Of a DNA stretch of 64,000 bases, positions 20,504-32,500 are shown piece by piece. Numbering within the stretch: position 1 is the stretch's first letter; every line of letters begins with the position of its first letter. A model generated the notes under the pieces. It did not search any database. It saw nothing but the letters and a program-made list of their open reading frames with translations, and was not told the origin of the DNA. The stretch covers positions 10,002,412-10,066,411 of the forward strand of contig OX328108.1 of NCBI GenBank assembly GCA_946811185.2. The letters run 5' to 3'. This DNA comes from Hippopus hippopus (Eukaryota; Mollusca; Bivalvia; Cardiida; Cardiidae). Position numbers and translations under genes: made by a program.

Positions 20504-20660
20504 TTAAACCGTTTACTACACGACCATATGCTGTCACGACACTAGGAAAGAGGGTTTTTGAAAACATCACTGGAAAAAGAGATCATGCTAGTAAGCAATA
20601 TTTTCTCCTTTACCTACAATGTTTTTATTTACCATACATAAAATTCATTTCATCATTTAA
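20504..20660 (+). mobile_element. Family A MITE, diverged
   Basis: TTAAACCGTTTACTACACG at the left, a weakened hairpin at 20556-20625, and a terminal TTAA at 20657-20660 shared with the following family D element. Confidence 0.65.
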
Positions 20661-20790
20661 CCCTTACAGAGCCTTTCAAAACTATAGTTGCCTTTGCAGT
20701 CAGTGTAGATCAAATATCAGGCTGCACGAAAAGTGCAGCCTGATCTTTGATCCACACTGTCTGCTTTGCTGAAACACTGTAGACAAAAGC
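20657..20790 (+). mobile_element. Family D TTAA MITE
   Basis: TTAACCCTTACAGAGCC starts the element. A perfect hairpin, ATCAGGCTGCACGAAAAGTG...GCAGCCTGAT, lies near 20716-20745. Relatives are at 53634-53775 (reverse) and 57073-57197. The right limit is not certain. Confidence 0.7.
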
Positions 20791-21202
20791 AACCATGAAC
20801 TTTCAATTATTTGGGTTGTCTGTTGGGTTTATACGGCGCTTTACGGTTTGAGCCACTTTTAATTCGTCAGTCAGCAAATGCGAAATCAATATGGACGAGT
20901 CTATTGTTGTTGTTGTTGTCTGTAAAAGCCTTAAAATGACATTGACATAAAAATGTTCTTTTCCTGATTACTCCGAGGACAGGCATATGTAAGACTATTA
21001 ATGCATTACCGTCGTAAAATGCTCACAAATACCCCACATATTAGCTAAAAAACACCGCTAAAAAACCTGCTTCGGTGATGAGAAATGGGCAATAAAAATG
21101 GCCTTTCATCATGATGGATTTTTTACATAAAATATATACTAAGCCCTTTGATGTCCTGAAAGTATTATCACTTTATCGACAAAATTTCAGACTCGTCCAA
21201 TT

Positions 21203-21432
21203 TTAACTCTTTACCACACAATCCCGACTTTTAACGACCCTGAGAAAGAAGCCTTATAGAAAACATTGTAGGAAAAGGAGAAAATGCTAGTAACCAGCAT
21301 TTTCTCCTTTTCCCACAATGTTTTCTACCCTGCTGAAAACAAATTTCAATTTTTGAGGTAGGTTTATTTTGTTGTCTGCAAGTGCTTTCAATGTGGACCA
21401 GTCTAAAATTTTGTCGTTTGGTAAAGAGTTAA
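21203..21432 (+). mobile_element. Family A TTAA MITE, reference copy
   Basis: A 230-bp copy with perfect 13-bp inverted ends TTAACTCTTTACC (21203-21215) and GGTAAAGAGTTAA (21420-21432). A large central hairpin lies at 21257-21327 with a GCTAGTAACCAGC centre. It has no coding capacity. TTAA ends and the CTCTT start suggest piggyBac-type transposase in trans. Confidence 0.92.
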
Positions 21433-21594
21433 AGAGCTTTCAGATGACAAATAAAATGTGGCATAGAAGTTGAATTTTTTTTTTAATTTTGTTTGAAATG
21501 ATAGAAAACATTGTGGGAAAAGGAGAAAATGCTGGTTACCAGCATTTTCTGCTTTTCCCGCAATGTTTTCAAAAGCCTTCTTCTTCAGGATCGT
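21433..21594 (-). mobile_element. Family A MITE, inverted and truncated
   Basis: It abuts the previous copy head-on. The hairpin, at 21504-21568, is nearly perfect. The far end is cut at AGGATCGTTA, next to GACATA repeats. Confidence 0.8.
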
Positions 21595-21621
21595 TAGACA
21601 TAGACATAGACATAGACATAC
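21594..21621 (+). repeat. (GACATA)n microsatellite
   Basis: Four to five hexamer units begin exactly where the family A copy is broken. Confidence 0.85.
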
Positions 21622-22682
21622 TTTATTACGTATACATATACATGTATCTTGTAATATTATATATGATTTTACCATACCTGTGGTCATGTGATGTGTACAA
21701 TAACAACCCCATAGAATATAACAAAAGCCAATTTCTACCGTTTTACAAAAATATTGAGAAAAGAAGGAGATAGTACTTATACGATAATTAATGAGTAACC
21801 CAAACTTGTATAGTACATAGAGAGCACACCTTGAGGGGGTGGTCGCTGAGCGTGAAATGGACACTATAATTTGTCATTTTGAACTTTACCTTAGAAAACA
21901 TCTGAAATAATGGAACAGAATAAGGATAGGATGGAGAACGAGACATAAAATTGCTCGAAAATAGTGCTGAGCAAGACAAATACAATGCATAATATAAAAC
22001 GACTTACAACATTCCGTTGCTAGCTTATAGGCACTAGTCAAATTACTCAATTTGAAACAATGCATTTTTAAAAGTTTCGCAATGAAACATACAACTTAGA
22101 AAGGTACGTAATTTAAAACAGTGTGGGGTAGGACGAATAAAATGCGTAATATTAGACAACTTGCAGCGATCCGTTGCTAGTTTAGAGATAATAAAACTTA
22201 CAAATAATACTTAACCCCTGGGCTGCTATGCGTGACTTAGAACTGGTAGTGGTAAGGTAAATGCTAAGATTAACATATTTCAGTCCGAAAAAAAAAAAAA
22301 TGGCAGCAAATGACTGCTAAGTAAATCATGTACATGTACATGAAAGTTAAGTGAGGAAAATTAGCTAAAAATACGGTTTAAGAATGTGAATAAATATAAA
22401 AACGTGATGGAAAATGGAGAAACTGCCCCGAACGAGGTATCTATCACAATGTTTTCAAAAGTCGGCAGGAATCTTCTGTTGATTTTTCCTAGTGGTGTCA
22501 CTGAATCTTTTGTATCTTTTAGTGAACTGTTTCATGCTTTTGGGGACTGTTTAGATCAAGATTGGAATATACGTAATGTTTAGCCTGATCTTGCATCTAT
22601 ACTTTAAGAAGGATTAGATATTCTGTTCTCATTTTTTTTTTCTTTTCTTTTTTTTTTTTCGAATGCCCTCAAACCTTATAAT
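21622..22682. other. No gene recognised
   Basis: AT-rich DNA containing two poorly related AATACATTGTATT-type stretches (ACAATGCATAATATAAAACG, AAAATGCGTAATATTAGACA), perhaps an old duplication. No exon is supported. Confidence 0.45.
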
Positions 22683-22888
22683 ATGGCCTGCAACAGTCCG
22701 CGCAGGCTAATCCGAGACGGCACTTTCCGTTTTTATGTAATTTTCTGTTTTGCGCAAGTCTACTGTAGCACAAAATCTAATGTAGTCGTAAAGTGCCGTC
22801 TCGGATTAGCCTGCGCAGTCTGCGCAGGCTGATCCGAGACGACACTTTACGCAAATGTCCGAATGCCCATTTTCGCGTGTTGCAAGCC
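22683..22888. mobile_element. Family F MITE, left end deleted
   Basis: Starts inside the left hairpin (CCTGCAACAGTCCGCGCAGG) and runs to GCCCATTTTCGCGTGTTGCA. The right hairpin at 22794-22850 is nearly perfect. Confidence 0.8.
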
Positions 22889-22892
22889 ATAT

Positions 22893-23156
22893 ATGAACCA
22901 TGCTCCAGCAAAAGCGGGCTTAATGCATCTCCGAGAGCCATGGTACCGAGCAAGCCGTCACATACTTATGGATCCATAATATCCTTTTTTTTAAGCAACC
23001 GACTCAATCATTTGGTAGACTGGTCCTTGGAGATACAGAAAATTGACAATTAGCGAAAAGTTTCGGCCGAGGTCAGCCTGCACAGATTGTGCAGGCTGAC
23101 CTGGTTCAATATTTTTCTCAGATGCACTAAGCCCCTTTTTCACAGAGCATGGCTCA
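22893..23156 (+). mobile_element. Family E MITE
   Basis: ATGAACCATGCTCCAGC to GAGCATGGCTCAT, in the orientation carrying GGATCCATAATATCC before the hairpin at 23070-23103. It follows family F with only a few bases between. Confidence 0.85.
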
Positions 23157-23253
23157 TATATTTTTTCTTTTTTTCATTTATCATTATCGGCTTGATCAAT
23201 AACTTCCAAAAGCAACATCATCCCCTTTAGAAAACGACGTTAGAAAAAGAGGG

Positions 23254-23500
23254 GTTCTGCTTGGCTCAGTAGTAAAGCGTAGGTCATGTAACCTGGAGGC
23301 CCCAGGTTCTAGTCTCACTGAAAGCACTAGGCTTTTCGTGGGAGTGTCCTTGGGTAAGACACCTCAGAGCTTCAGCCTAGTACTGGTAAAACCCAGGATA
23401 TACCTGAACATTTGAGCTGTCGCCGTGATATGACTGAAATAATGAAAGATGCGAAAGCACCATTCAATCAGCCCATCAATCAATCGATCAATCAATCATT
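23254..23500 (+). mobile_element. SINE S2
   Basis: Head GTTCTGCTTGGCTCAGTAGT, B box CCAGGTTCTAGTC, GATATGACTGAAATAATG, and a tail of AATCAATC units. Confidence 0.8.
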
Positions 23501-23584
23501 CGTAGGAGAAGGGTAATTGCTTGTAAATAGCAATTGCTTTTTTCCCCTGAATATTAAGTTTCTTCAATTTTTTTTCGTTTGTAC

Positions 23585-24525
23585 TGATCTGAAAATAGCC
23601 TCTGGATTGTACACAAGGTTTTTCATAGATTTTTGCCAGGTGACCTATTTTTTGACCCGACGTGACCTTTTTTAAAATGCGTCCGAGATGTCATCAAGAC
23701 AAACATTCTGACCAACTTTCATGAGTATTACACTGAAAATGTGGCCTCTTGAGTGTACACAATATTTTTCAGAGACTTGACCTGGTGACCTAGTTTTTTA
23801 TCCAATGTGAAGTATTTTGCAAACAGCCCGTGATATCATTAAGACAAACTTTCCGATTAAATTTTATGAGTATTGAACTTAAAATGTGGCTTCTAGAGTG
23901 TACACAATGTTTTTCATTAATTTGACCTGGTGACCTAGTTTTTTGTCCTGGCATGACCCACTTACTAATTCGTCCAAGACATCATCAAGGCAAATATTCT
24001 GACTAACTCTCATGGCTTGTGGACTGAAAATGTGGCTTCTAGAGTGTATACAAGGTTTTTCATAGATTTTACCTAGTGACCCAGTATTTGACCCGACGTG
24101 ACCCATTTTCAAATGCGTTTGAGATATCATCAAGACAAACATTCTGACCAACTTTCATGAATATTACACTGGAAATGTGGCCTCTTGAGTGTAAACAAGA
24201 TTTTTTCTGAAATTTGACCTGGTGACCTAGTTTTTCATTCAATGTGAACCATTTTGCAACTAGTTCGAGGTATCATTAAGACAAAGATATTCTGACTACT
24301 TTTTATAAGTATTGAACATAAATGTTGCTTCTAGAGTCTACGCAATTTTTTCCAAAGATTTGATCAGGTGACCTAGTTTTTGACCTGACGTAATCTTCTT
24401 TCAAACCCGTCCAAGATATCATCAAGGCAAACATTCTTACTAACTTTCATGACTTGTAGACTGAAAATGTGGCTTCTAGAGTGTACACAAGGTTTTTCAT
24501 AGATTTTTCCTGATGACCCAGAGCA
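23585..24525 (+). repeat. ~146-bp degenerate tandem array
   Basis: About seven units spaced 144-148 bp. Each has GTGGCTTCTAGAGTGTACAC, TTTGACCTGGTGACCTAG and ATATCATCAAGACAAACATT. Unit landmarks occur near 23739, 23883, 24028, 24174, 24319 and 24467. Frames read from it are repeats of one another. Confidence 0.9.
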
Positions 24526-24542
24526 TAGAGTAAAACCTTGAT

Positions 24543-24720
24543 TTAACTCTTTACCACACAATGACCCCTTTTAACGCCCCTGAAAAAGAGGCCTTTTGAA
24601 AACATTGTGGGAAAAGGAGAAAATGCTGGTAACCAGCATTTTCTCCTTTTCCCACAAAGTTTTCTACCCTATCAAAGAAAAGTTGCGTCATTTGAGCCAC
24701 TATGAAATTGTCCTCTGCCA
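24543..24720 (+). mobile_element. Family A MITE, right end lost
   Basis: TTAACTCTTTACCACAC and a long hairpin (24597-24663), nearly perfect except near the outer right arm. Confidence 0.85.
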
Positions 24721-25166
24721 GTACCAAGCCAGTCTCTACTCCATTCAATTTTCCAGAATCTCGAATCTTCATAAGAAAGAAAAAAATATATTTTTCCTGT
24801 TATTGCATTTTGTACGCATAACTAGACCATTGAAATTGAGCTTGAAATCCTCTTGAAATTGGGTAAAGCATCAAAAACTTAAAACAGAATAGAAGTTAAA
24901 AGTTTTTCTGTTGTAATGACGTGTGTCCTTGAAAAACCAGCCTTTTGGCAGAATAAAAAAAAAATCAAAGTTATGCTTAGAAATAACTAAAGTACAGTAT
25001 GTACCAAATAATTCATGGTTTTGATTGCAGCCGGCATGAATAATTCATATCATTCCCTCATACGGCAATATCTTTACATGTCTGCAAAAGACGATCTTTC
25101 GAAACCATCTTTCAATTCTGAAAACGAAGGACTCGCTCAAAAAACGATGAGATTACCGCCATTTTT

Positions 25167-25373
25167 TTAAAATCCTTAACCTGCTTAATAAGCTGAATGA
25201 AGATTTAAATCCGATAGTAAAAAAATCAAAATATTGCTCTTTTGGGGAAAAGTATCTCCTTATCGGACTGTGTAGATCAGGTCCAAGATCAGACTGCACG
25301 TTCTGTGCAGTCTGATCTTGATCTACACTGTCTGCAAAAGTCAGTGAGTCGCGCCTAGCAGCCTGAAGGTTAA
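25167..25373 (-). mobile_element. Family B TTAA MITE
   Basis: TTAA at 25167-25170 and 25370-25373. The hairpin GATCAGACTGCACGTTCTGT...GCAGTCTGATC is intact at 25288-25320. Confidence 0.85.
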
Positions 25374-25589
25374 TTGTCCTTGGGGCATTAAACCAGATTT
25401 CTAAACGAATACTGCTTATTTTCATTCGCGTGCAAAGACGGTTTTGAAATTCAGATATACGAGATAGAATTACATGTTGAAAATACGAGGAATTACTGAG
25501 TTTTTTTTTTTTTAACCATAATTTTTTCTACATCGTTAGTTGACGTTATAAAGCTGTTACTTCATAGCAAGGGAAAAATTTATGCGTTT

Positions 25590-25804
25590 TTAACCGTTTC
25601 AGCGCCATTGGCGAAAATTGGGACTTTTGCGGACGGCATAGATCAAGATCAGACTGCACAGAACGTGCAGTCTGATCTTTGATCTATACTGTCCGCTTGT
25701 TTAGTCAAGCCTATACTATCAAAATCTTTGTTAGTTTCAATGAATTGTATTTATAGAGCCGTCGAAAAAGGTCGAGTTTATTTATTTAGCGCTGAAAGAG
25801 TTAA
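25590..25804 (+). mobile_element. Family C TTAA MITE, reference copy
   Basis: A 215-bp copy from TTAACCGTTTCAGCGCC to GCGCTGAAAGAGTTAA, TTAA at both ends. The central hairpin is at 25640-25690. Family C differs from B in ends and flanks but shares the CAGACTGCACAGAACGTGCA core. Confidence 0.9.
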
Positions 25805-25824
25805 CGTGGTAGGATAACTTCTGG

Positions 25825-25905
25825 ACCCATACTTCAGTTGTTAGAGTCGCCAGCCATGGTTTTGGAGGTCTTAAGTTCGAGCCCTATCGTAGGCATATTT
25901 TTTTC
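25825..25905 (+). repeat. tRNA-like SINE head
   Basis: GTTGTTAGAGTCGCCAGCCA, GGTTTTGGAGGTC and AAGTTCGAGCCC parallel the minus-strand head at 9428-9500. The cloverleaf is not convincing. Confidence 0.55.
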
Positions 25906-26227
25906 CAAGTTCCTGTTCCCCTCCCCTTTCATGCTGAGGGTTAACATTCGCTTAAATGCCACCGTAACGTTAGTATATAGTTACAAAGAATTTTACATTG
26001 AGTTTTACAGGAAATATCATTTAAAGAAGGGGATCGCTTTGAGGTTCTATGAAATTTCTATACAGTTCTAAAAACATAAAACTTTTATCTGGAGAAGTCA
26101 CTGTATAGTAGCCCATGTAACAGGGACCTACTATAGAAAAAAGAAAGTGAAAACAACTTGAAATTTTGCGAAGTTTTAACATAGAACCCAATAATCTCCC
26201 TTTGAAATCCTTAAAACCTTCAAAATC

Positions 26228-26228
<1 letters not shown>

Positions 26229-26261
<33 letters not shown>

Positions 26262-26262
26262 T
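26229..26262 (+). repeat. (GT)n microsatellite
   Basis: About 15 GT dinucleotides followed by a T run. Confidence 0.95.
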
Positions 26263-26498
26263 TTTTTTTTATTTACTCTTGGCATATGAAAATTAGAATA
26301 TTATATTTCATGTGTCTATTTTTAGAAATGTTATGGGTAAAGAAATGTCGTAATTTAAGCTGGGGGGAATTATTTCCCCGTCACAGTGAATATTTTCCTC
26401 CTGCCGAAAATCTGGAACTACTTTTTAAAGTTTTTTAAGTTTTTAAGTTTTAAAAGTGGCATTCGTTGACAAAATAATCAGAGGAAATATATAATTTT

Positions 26499-26647
26499 TT
26501 TCATCAGCTTGTGGTTAATATGGGGAAATATTTGCCTCAAAAGGGAAAGGTCCGCGAAAATAACTCGTGCCTTACGGCACTCGTTATTTTCGCATACCTT
26601 TCCTTTTTCGGCAAATATTTCCCCATATTAACCACAAGCTGATGAAA
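26499..26647. repeat. 149-bp palindrome (~73-bp arms)
   Basis: TTTCATCAGCTTGTGGTTAA at the left and TTAACCACAAGCTGATGAAA at the right open a stem that continues with few mismatches to GAAAATAACTCGTGCC/GGCACTCGTTATTTTC around a TTAC loop. Confidence 0.9.
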
Positions 26648-26764
26648 TAAACTCTATGTAATGATCTACAAAATTTAATGCACATGAGGTAACGGGCTTA
26701 TATGCTCTAGTTCTGAGCCAAACAATTTATTAAACTCTCCTTTGGGAATTTTACGGTCATTGAC

Positions 26765-27011
26765 CTCGTATGGACATAACAATGATACTAAACGACCCTG
26801 TCATTTTTTATGAACGTGAGAACGAAGGCTTTTGAAAATATCATAAGAAAATGAGAAAATGCTAGAAAAGCAGCATTTTGTCCTTTTTCCACCACGTTTT
26901 CAATCCTTTCAAAGGCAAACCCCATCGTTTGAGCCACGCTTCGTAGATAGCACTGCTTGCAAATCATTTCAACTTGTATGAGATGAAAATTTTGTCGTGT
27001 AGAACAGAGTT
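26765..27011 (+). mobile_element. Family A MITE, old copy
   Basis: AACGACCCTGTCATTT, TTTGAAAATATCATAAGAAA with an asymmetric hairpin, and ATTTTGTCGTGTAGAACAGAG near the right end. Confidence 0.65.
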
Positions 27012-27017
27012 CATCAG

Positions 27018-27282
27018 ATGAGCCATGCTCTGAGAAAAGTTGGTTTAATGCATCTGCAAAACGTATCGATCCAGGTCAACCTGCACAGTCCGCGCAGGCT
27101 CACCTGCGGTAAACTTTTTGCTATTGGTCAATTTTCTGCATGTCCAAGAATCGGTTTACCTCCAAATTCAGCTGATTTTTAGAAAAACTAGATCTTATAG
27201 ATCCAGAACTATATGATGACTTGCTAGGTATAATGCATCACGGAAACACATTTAACCCCTTATTGCAAGAACACCGCTCAGA
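27018..27282 (+). mobile_element. Family E MITE
   Basis: ATGAGCCATGCTCTGAG to AAGAACACCGCTCA, hairpin CAGGTCAACCTGCACAG...CGCAGGCTCACCTG. Confidence 0.75.
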
Positions 27283-27424
27283 TACAATGGCTTTGCCATG
27301 GAAACAATTTACAAGTGTACTTTTGATACACATCACTGTCTGCACGATCGTTTAGAAGGATTTTCTAGTGCTTTTTATCTGACATTGTTTATTTGGTCGT
27401 CACCAGTGGTTTTCATAGGTAATG

Positions 27425-27572
27425 AATGTGAGCCATGCTCTGTGAAAAGTGTGTTTAATGCATCTGCAAAAGGTATCGACCCAGATCAGCCTGCGCAAGC
27501 TAACCTGAGTCGGTTTTTTTGCTATTGGTCAACTTTCTACATGTCTTTATCTGCATCACCTCATGATTCCCA
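27425..27572 (+). mobile_element. Family E MITE, left half
   Basis: GTGAGCCATGCTCTGTG through the shortened hairpin to CACCTCATGATTCC, then unrelated sequence. Confidence 0.75.
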
Positions 27573-29371
27573 GACCAAGGCTTAAGTGATATTTAATATG
27601 ACGTGCAATTTCACTGAAACAAAGCTTGTGAACTGTTATAAAATCAAAGGGAACGAATTCAGACTTTTTATAATCAAGTAGGACTTCTAGAATGTTTTAT
27701 CATTGAATTTTATGGGGCAATCGCAAGGAAACCATCTATAAACACAAATGAGGAGTATAAAATAAAAAATAATAATAATCGTATTTCTTTAATGGGCTCC
27801 GTAGCCTCTTAAGATATTTTTAGATTTCGTGCAAATATTTCGCAAGGACTTGTGGGAATGTCACATGATCAATAGCACTCGTTTATTTTTGTGGGATTGT
27901 AAACAAGCATAAAGAGAGCTTAAAGATAAAGACCTATTATCTGATATCATTAAAATAAACGGAGTTACCAATTGCATCAAAAGCATCCAGTTGTTTGAGC
28001 GCCAAAATTGCACGTTTTTAACTGAACGTGATCGTTCGGTTTCTGTATGCCTGCCAAAGAAAATATATTTTGTAGTATTATGGGTGTTTTACAAAAAAAA
28101 AAGAAACCCTTCGATGCATAGACTATCTCTTTCCAACCATCATGATATTGTTAGTGTATGTTTGACGACATCGTCGATACCCATTTTGATTACATCATGC
28201 TTAATCTGTATACCGTGAGACAGAACTTCGATCTCATAAATAATTGATGACGCATTTCAGTTGGTTCCGTAATAAAGATATGTCGGAACTTTCGACCAAT
28301 GAATGGTCACATTATAGATTACGTGTACACGAGGATTTTCTTTTCTAATATTAGTAACAAAATTCCCGACCAAAATCTTCATGTATTCGGAATACCTCGG
28401 ATGGTCCGTTGAACACGTAAGATGTTAACGAGCTAGGTGAAACACTAATTTTGATTGGATGAACAGCAGCTGTTGTAGCTCATGAATATATCTGAAAACA
28501 TTTTTTCGACAGTCAAATTTTCCATTGCTTGGAATTAAGCGTAGATGGGAACACTAACGTTGGGCAGATGATGTTGTCACACAATAATTTATCATTGTGA
28601 ATGCAATAGTAAAAATCAAGAATTACTATTTAAAAAAAAAAATACATTTTTGGACGACTATCTCACTCGCAGCTTTCATACAGTGTATATAATCAGTGTT
28701 TGAGACTTATTTGTTTTAAAATTGTTTTCTTAAAAATCTAAAACAGAATAATAACTGGTATTTTGCGTTTTTATCAAAGATTGTATTGTGTTGTATGTGT
28801 TTTTATTTTTTCGAACAGTGACTTATGACATACTAATGTTAATCCTTTGGGGACAGAAAATCTATACCAATATAATACTGGAATGCCATTCCTCCAAACA
28901 ATCCCATGTTTCAACGATAATGAGTTTAAAAAAAAAAGCTTTTAGTAATTGTTATTATTCAATTATTTGTTTTTATTTTTACTTTTATTAGTAGTAGTAT
29001 CATCATTATCGCTATTATTATTTCTAAGTAGTAGAAATAGTATAGCTCACATATGATTCACTTTCGTCACTTATTATTACGCTTATTATTACTTTGATTA
29101 TAATGATAAAAATAATAATAATAATAATAAAAAAATAAATAATAATAATGATTACAATAATGATATTATCATCATCATCATCATTATTATTAAATCATGT
29201 AAATCGAAAATCAGACAGCACATTCTATGTACATTCTCTGCAATCTGATTTTAGTCTGAACTGCCTGCAAAAGCAACTTATGAATTATGCAATTTGCTCT
29301 GAAGGTTTATTTAATCCTTGTATTTTTGTTTACCCATTACCACGTATAAATTATATTCTTTATTGTTAATC
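27573..29371. other. Low-complexity intergenic DNA, no gene recognised
   Basis: AT-rich. AAT/ATC trinucleotide repeats occupy about 29100-29190, and one degraded GATCAGAC-type hairpin piece lies near 29208-29275. No coding exon is supported. Confidence 0.5.
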
Positions 29372-29528
29372 TTAACTCTTTCCAAACAATTCTGAGTTTT
29401 AACGACCCTGAAGAAGATGGCTTTCGAAAACATTGTGGGAAAAGGAGAAAATGCTTGTAACCAGCATTTTCTCCTTTTCCCACAATGTTTTCTATCCTGT
29501 CAATGACAAATCGTATCACTTGAGCCAA
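29372..29528 (+). mobile_element. Family A MITE, right end lost
   Basis: TTAACTCTTTCCAAACAA and an almost perfect hairpin at 29428-29494. Confidence 0.85.
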
Positions 29529-30066
29529 ATAAAACAGACAATTCGTGAAACAGACATACTCAGCATATAAATTAAGTTTTAATTAATTAATGATTTTAGA
29601 ATAATTCTCTCAGCCGCAATGTTTTCTGAAGTGGCCTTTAAAAAAACAAGAAAAAAATCAGTTATGGCTGAAGATTAACCTATTCTCGTATATCCAGTTA
29701 ATGAAATTTTCTTAGAAATGAAAAGTCCCCATGTCGTTATGTAGGAATTAGCAACCTTTTTTCAGCTTAGACTTGCAAATTACGCTGCACAACAAATATG
29801 ACTACTCCTATAGCAAATGCTGTCGATTTGACATCAGATGCTGCGATTTGTGGCTCCTGATCTGAATCTACAGCGTATGGTACTGTCACTTCTGTACATG
29901 TAAGGCATTGTTGAATTAAGTTTCGTTACAGTAGACTGTTAAGTTTCTGTTGGATATATTTAGATGTGTCAATATTACATGTACATTGATACAAATACTT
30001 ATATAAATAAATATATATATTAATTCTGTATAAAACCTGTCTGTATTTGTGTATTCCCTTCTTTCT

Positions 30067-30279
30067 TTAATCCTTAGGCTGCTAAGCACGACTCACTGAC
30101 CTTTGGCGGACTGTGTAGATCAAGATCAGATTGCACAGAACGTGTAGTCTGATCTTGGATCTATGCTGTCCGATGAGGAGATATATTTTCTCCAAAAATA
30201 CCGTTGAAAAGCAAAATTTGGGTTTTTTTACAATTGGCTTAAAAGTTTCAAGTTAGTTATTTACCAGGATAGGGGTTAA
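30067..30279 (+). mobile_element. Family B TTAA MITE, both ends intact
   Basis: A 213-bp copy from TTAATCCTTAGGCTGCTAAG to CAGGATAGGGGTTAA. Confidence 0.88.
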
Positions 30280-30813
30280 TGCCTTTATCACCCTTATTCG
30301 ACTGGCACTAGTCACAATTGCCTATCGAAATCTTTCTAAATACATTTTCGTTGACAAACAGTTTTTCGGTTCAATGTTTACAGTCGCCTATCAATGCTGT
30401 TGACAGTTTTCATCGATAGATTGATAGATGTAAATAAGTAACCATGTTAAAGATTACGTGACTGACAGCACAATGGAAACTCCCTTGATACAGACGAGGT
30501 TAGTTACGGAATCGGCCGAGTTGTGACGAGTACTGTCGACCTAAAATAGGATGTGTGCAGTGTGCGAACCGATTGGGTATTTCACCCACGCTAGCATCAG
30601 ATCTCAATTATAAGTTAAACGAAGCGACGTCGTCTCGATTCTGTTTATTTTTCCTGCAATTATCTGCATATAACATTGACTTTATCACATAAAATAGTGG
30701 CAATTTAATCAAGAATTCGTTTCTAATTCCACAAACTTTTGCCAATACAAATATGTCACTTTGATTAAAGTAAACATGGAGCCGATTTTTGAAAATAAAT
30801 TTCACGGCATAGT

Positions 30814-31029
30814 GTGCACTACGGTGGCACAAAAGTGACATGGAAGATATATTTTATACTACGTGCGCACGCAGTAACTAATACATGCGCACGTATTACT
30901 TATTACGTGCGCAGGTATTAGCTACTGCGTGCGCACGTAATAACTAATACGTGCGCATGTATTAGCTACTGCGTGCGCACGTAGTATAAAATATATCTTC
31001 CATGTCACTTTTGTGCCACCGTAGTGCAC
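30814..31029. repeat. 216-bp near-perfect palindrome with ACGTGCGCA units
   Basis: GTGCACTACGGTGGCACAAA at 30814 is matched by its inverse ending at 31029. The arms pair with two mismatches over roughly the first 90 bases, dyad near 30921. The inner arms consist of repeated ACGTGCGCA/TGCGTGCGCACGT steps separated by ATTAGTTA-type spacers, so alternating purine-pyrimidine tracts recur six times. Confidence 0.92.
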
Positions 31030-32325
31030 TCATGCTAGTCGTTTTATAGATATAGAGGCGGGCCATACACACGGGTAGGAAACTTCATATCCAGAGGCAA
31101 TGGCTCTGACGAGAAAATGTTGTGTTAGTCTTTCGGTTCCGAAATTATCGGCTCAAAAAAATCAAAGCACTGAAAGCACTGCTAAGTTGGAATGCGGTAA
31201 ATGCAATACAAACTTGTTTCTTTCTATGTTTCTTTAACGATGTCTTTGAAACCTTTCTTTCTAATGGTATTCCTACTTTTCATCAGATGTATAGGTACCT
31301 CAGTTTATTTGAAATGAAAGATTGCTTCGTTGGTGATTAGAGTAGTTTGCTTCAAAGTGAAACATTTTCATATTACATGGCTGAAAGTGAGGAATTTTGA
31401 GAAACCTGATCGGACATCTGACAATTTTTCACATGGAAAACAAAAGAAAGTGTGATATTTTGGAAGAGTTTACAACCTGAACTTCAAGAACATGCCTGCT
31501 AACTTTCGACCATGATATTTTTTTGCAAAACAAGACCTTTTTTTGTGAAAAACAAATGCCTCTGTAACAGCCAATTATCTGGTGAATGGCTTTGATGTTT
31601 GACTTCGACCTTGTCAGATTACTATGACCTTGTAATCAGCAGATCTCTATCCATGACTGTTACCTTCGTACCAAATATGAACATTTTTATTTAAATGTTA
31701 AGTTTCTGTGATAACTTTTGAAGAAAGGATCAAAATATTGACATTGACATTGGACTTGTGACCCTCATTATATGCATATTGACAGGAAGTACATTCTTAC
31801 CGTGATCTGGGTTAAAAGTTGACTATGGTCTAGGATATGTGACCCTCATAAGGTGCATATTGACGAAAGGTGTCTACATGAAAAATATGAGCATTGTTCA
31901 ATGTAACTTGAATAATTTTGGAGTAATAGGGAAATGCTAAGTTTTTACCAGATGGACGCCAAAACGACATTGTAACGCTATGTCTCACTCACCACAAGCG
32001 GGCTCGACAACAATATGCTTCCGATCTTTCGATGTGGGGCATGAAAATCATATCCGATGTAGATAAACAGTTGTGCAACACTGTTAAGATATGGTCCGAT
32101 CATTCCAGAGAAAATTGACTTGCGAAGATCATTCAAGTCAAGATTTTTGACAAACCTTAAATTGTGATTTTGAAGTTTTAAGCCAAGGAGCTACTGCTGC
32201 AACAAGCACAACTGTAGCTGACCCCTATAACATGTATTATGCTGCCTGAAAATTGGATGTATAGTAATAGAGACTCAGTCTGCAAGTCAACTGTGGACAG
32301 ACAGACAGAAAGTACAGGCTTAAAC
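31030..32325. other. No gene recognised
   Basis: Includes a GACCTTGTCAGATTACTATG / GTGACCCTCATTATATGCAT region (31590-31880) with repeated TGACCTT-like phrases similar to 40770-41080, possibly a dispersed repeat. A short ATG frame at 31100 (45 codons) has no recognisable domain. Confidence 0.45.
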
Positions 32326-32328
32326 AGT

Positions 32329-32500
32329 AACAAGAGCGCCGCATGCTGGTGCCACGCTCGGCTGTGGGTGCTGGACAGTGAAAAAGATCTAAATCGAAAA
32401 AGGGACAAAATTCTTACAAAATGCATTTGGAGTTATTTCCCTTGATGGCATAGGTTGCTGTTTTGATAGTGAACATATACTCCGAGTTTCAAGAAAATAC
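32329..32500 (+). repeat. Dispersed AACAAGAGCGCCGCATG repeat
   Basis: AACAAGAGCGCCGCATGCTG, GTGCTGGACAGTGAAAAAG and GTTATTTCCCTTGATGG parallel 2462-2640. Confidence 0.6.

Noticed and set aside
21403..21864. 153-residue reverse frame
   Set aside because: Spans two family A MITEs and a GACATA microsatellite.
31100..31237. Short ATG frame MALTRKCCVSLSV... as a small gene
   Set aside because: 45 codons, no domain, no splice or conservation evidence.
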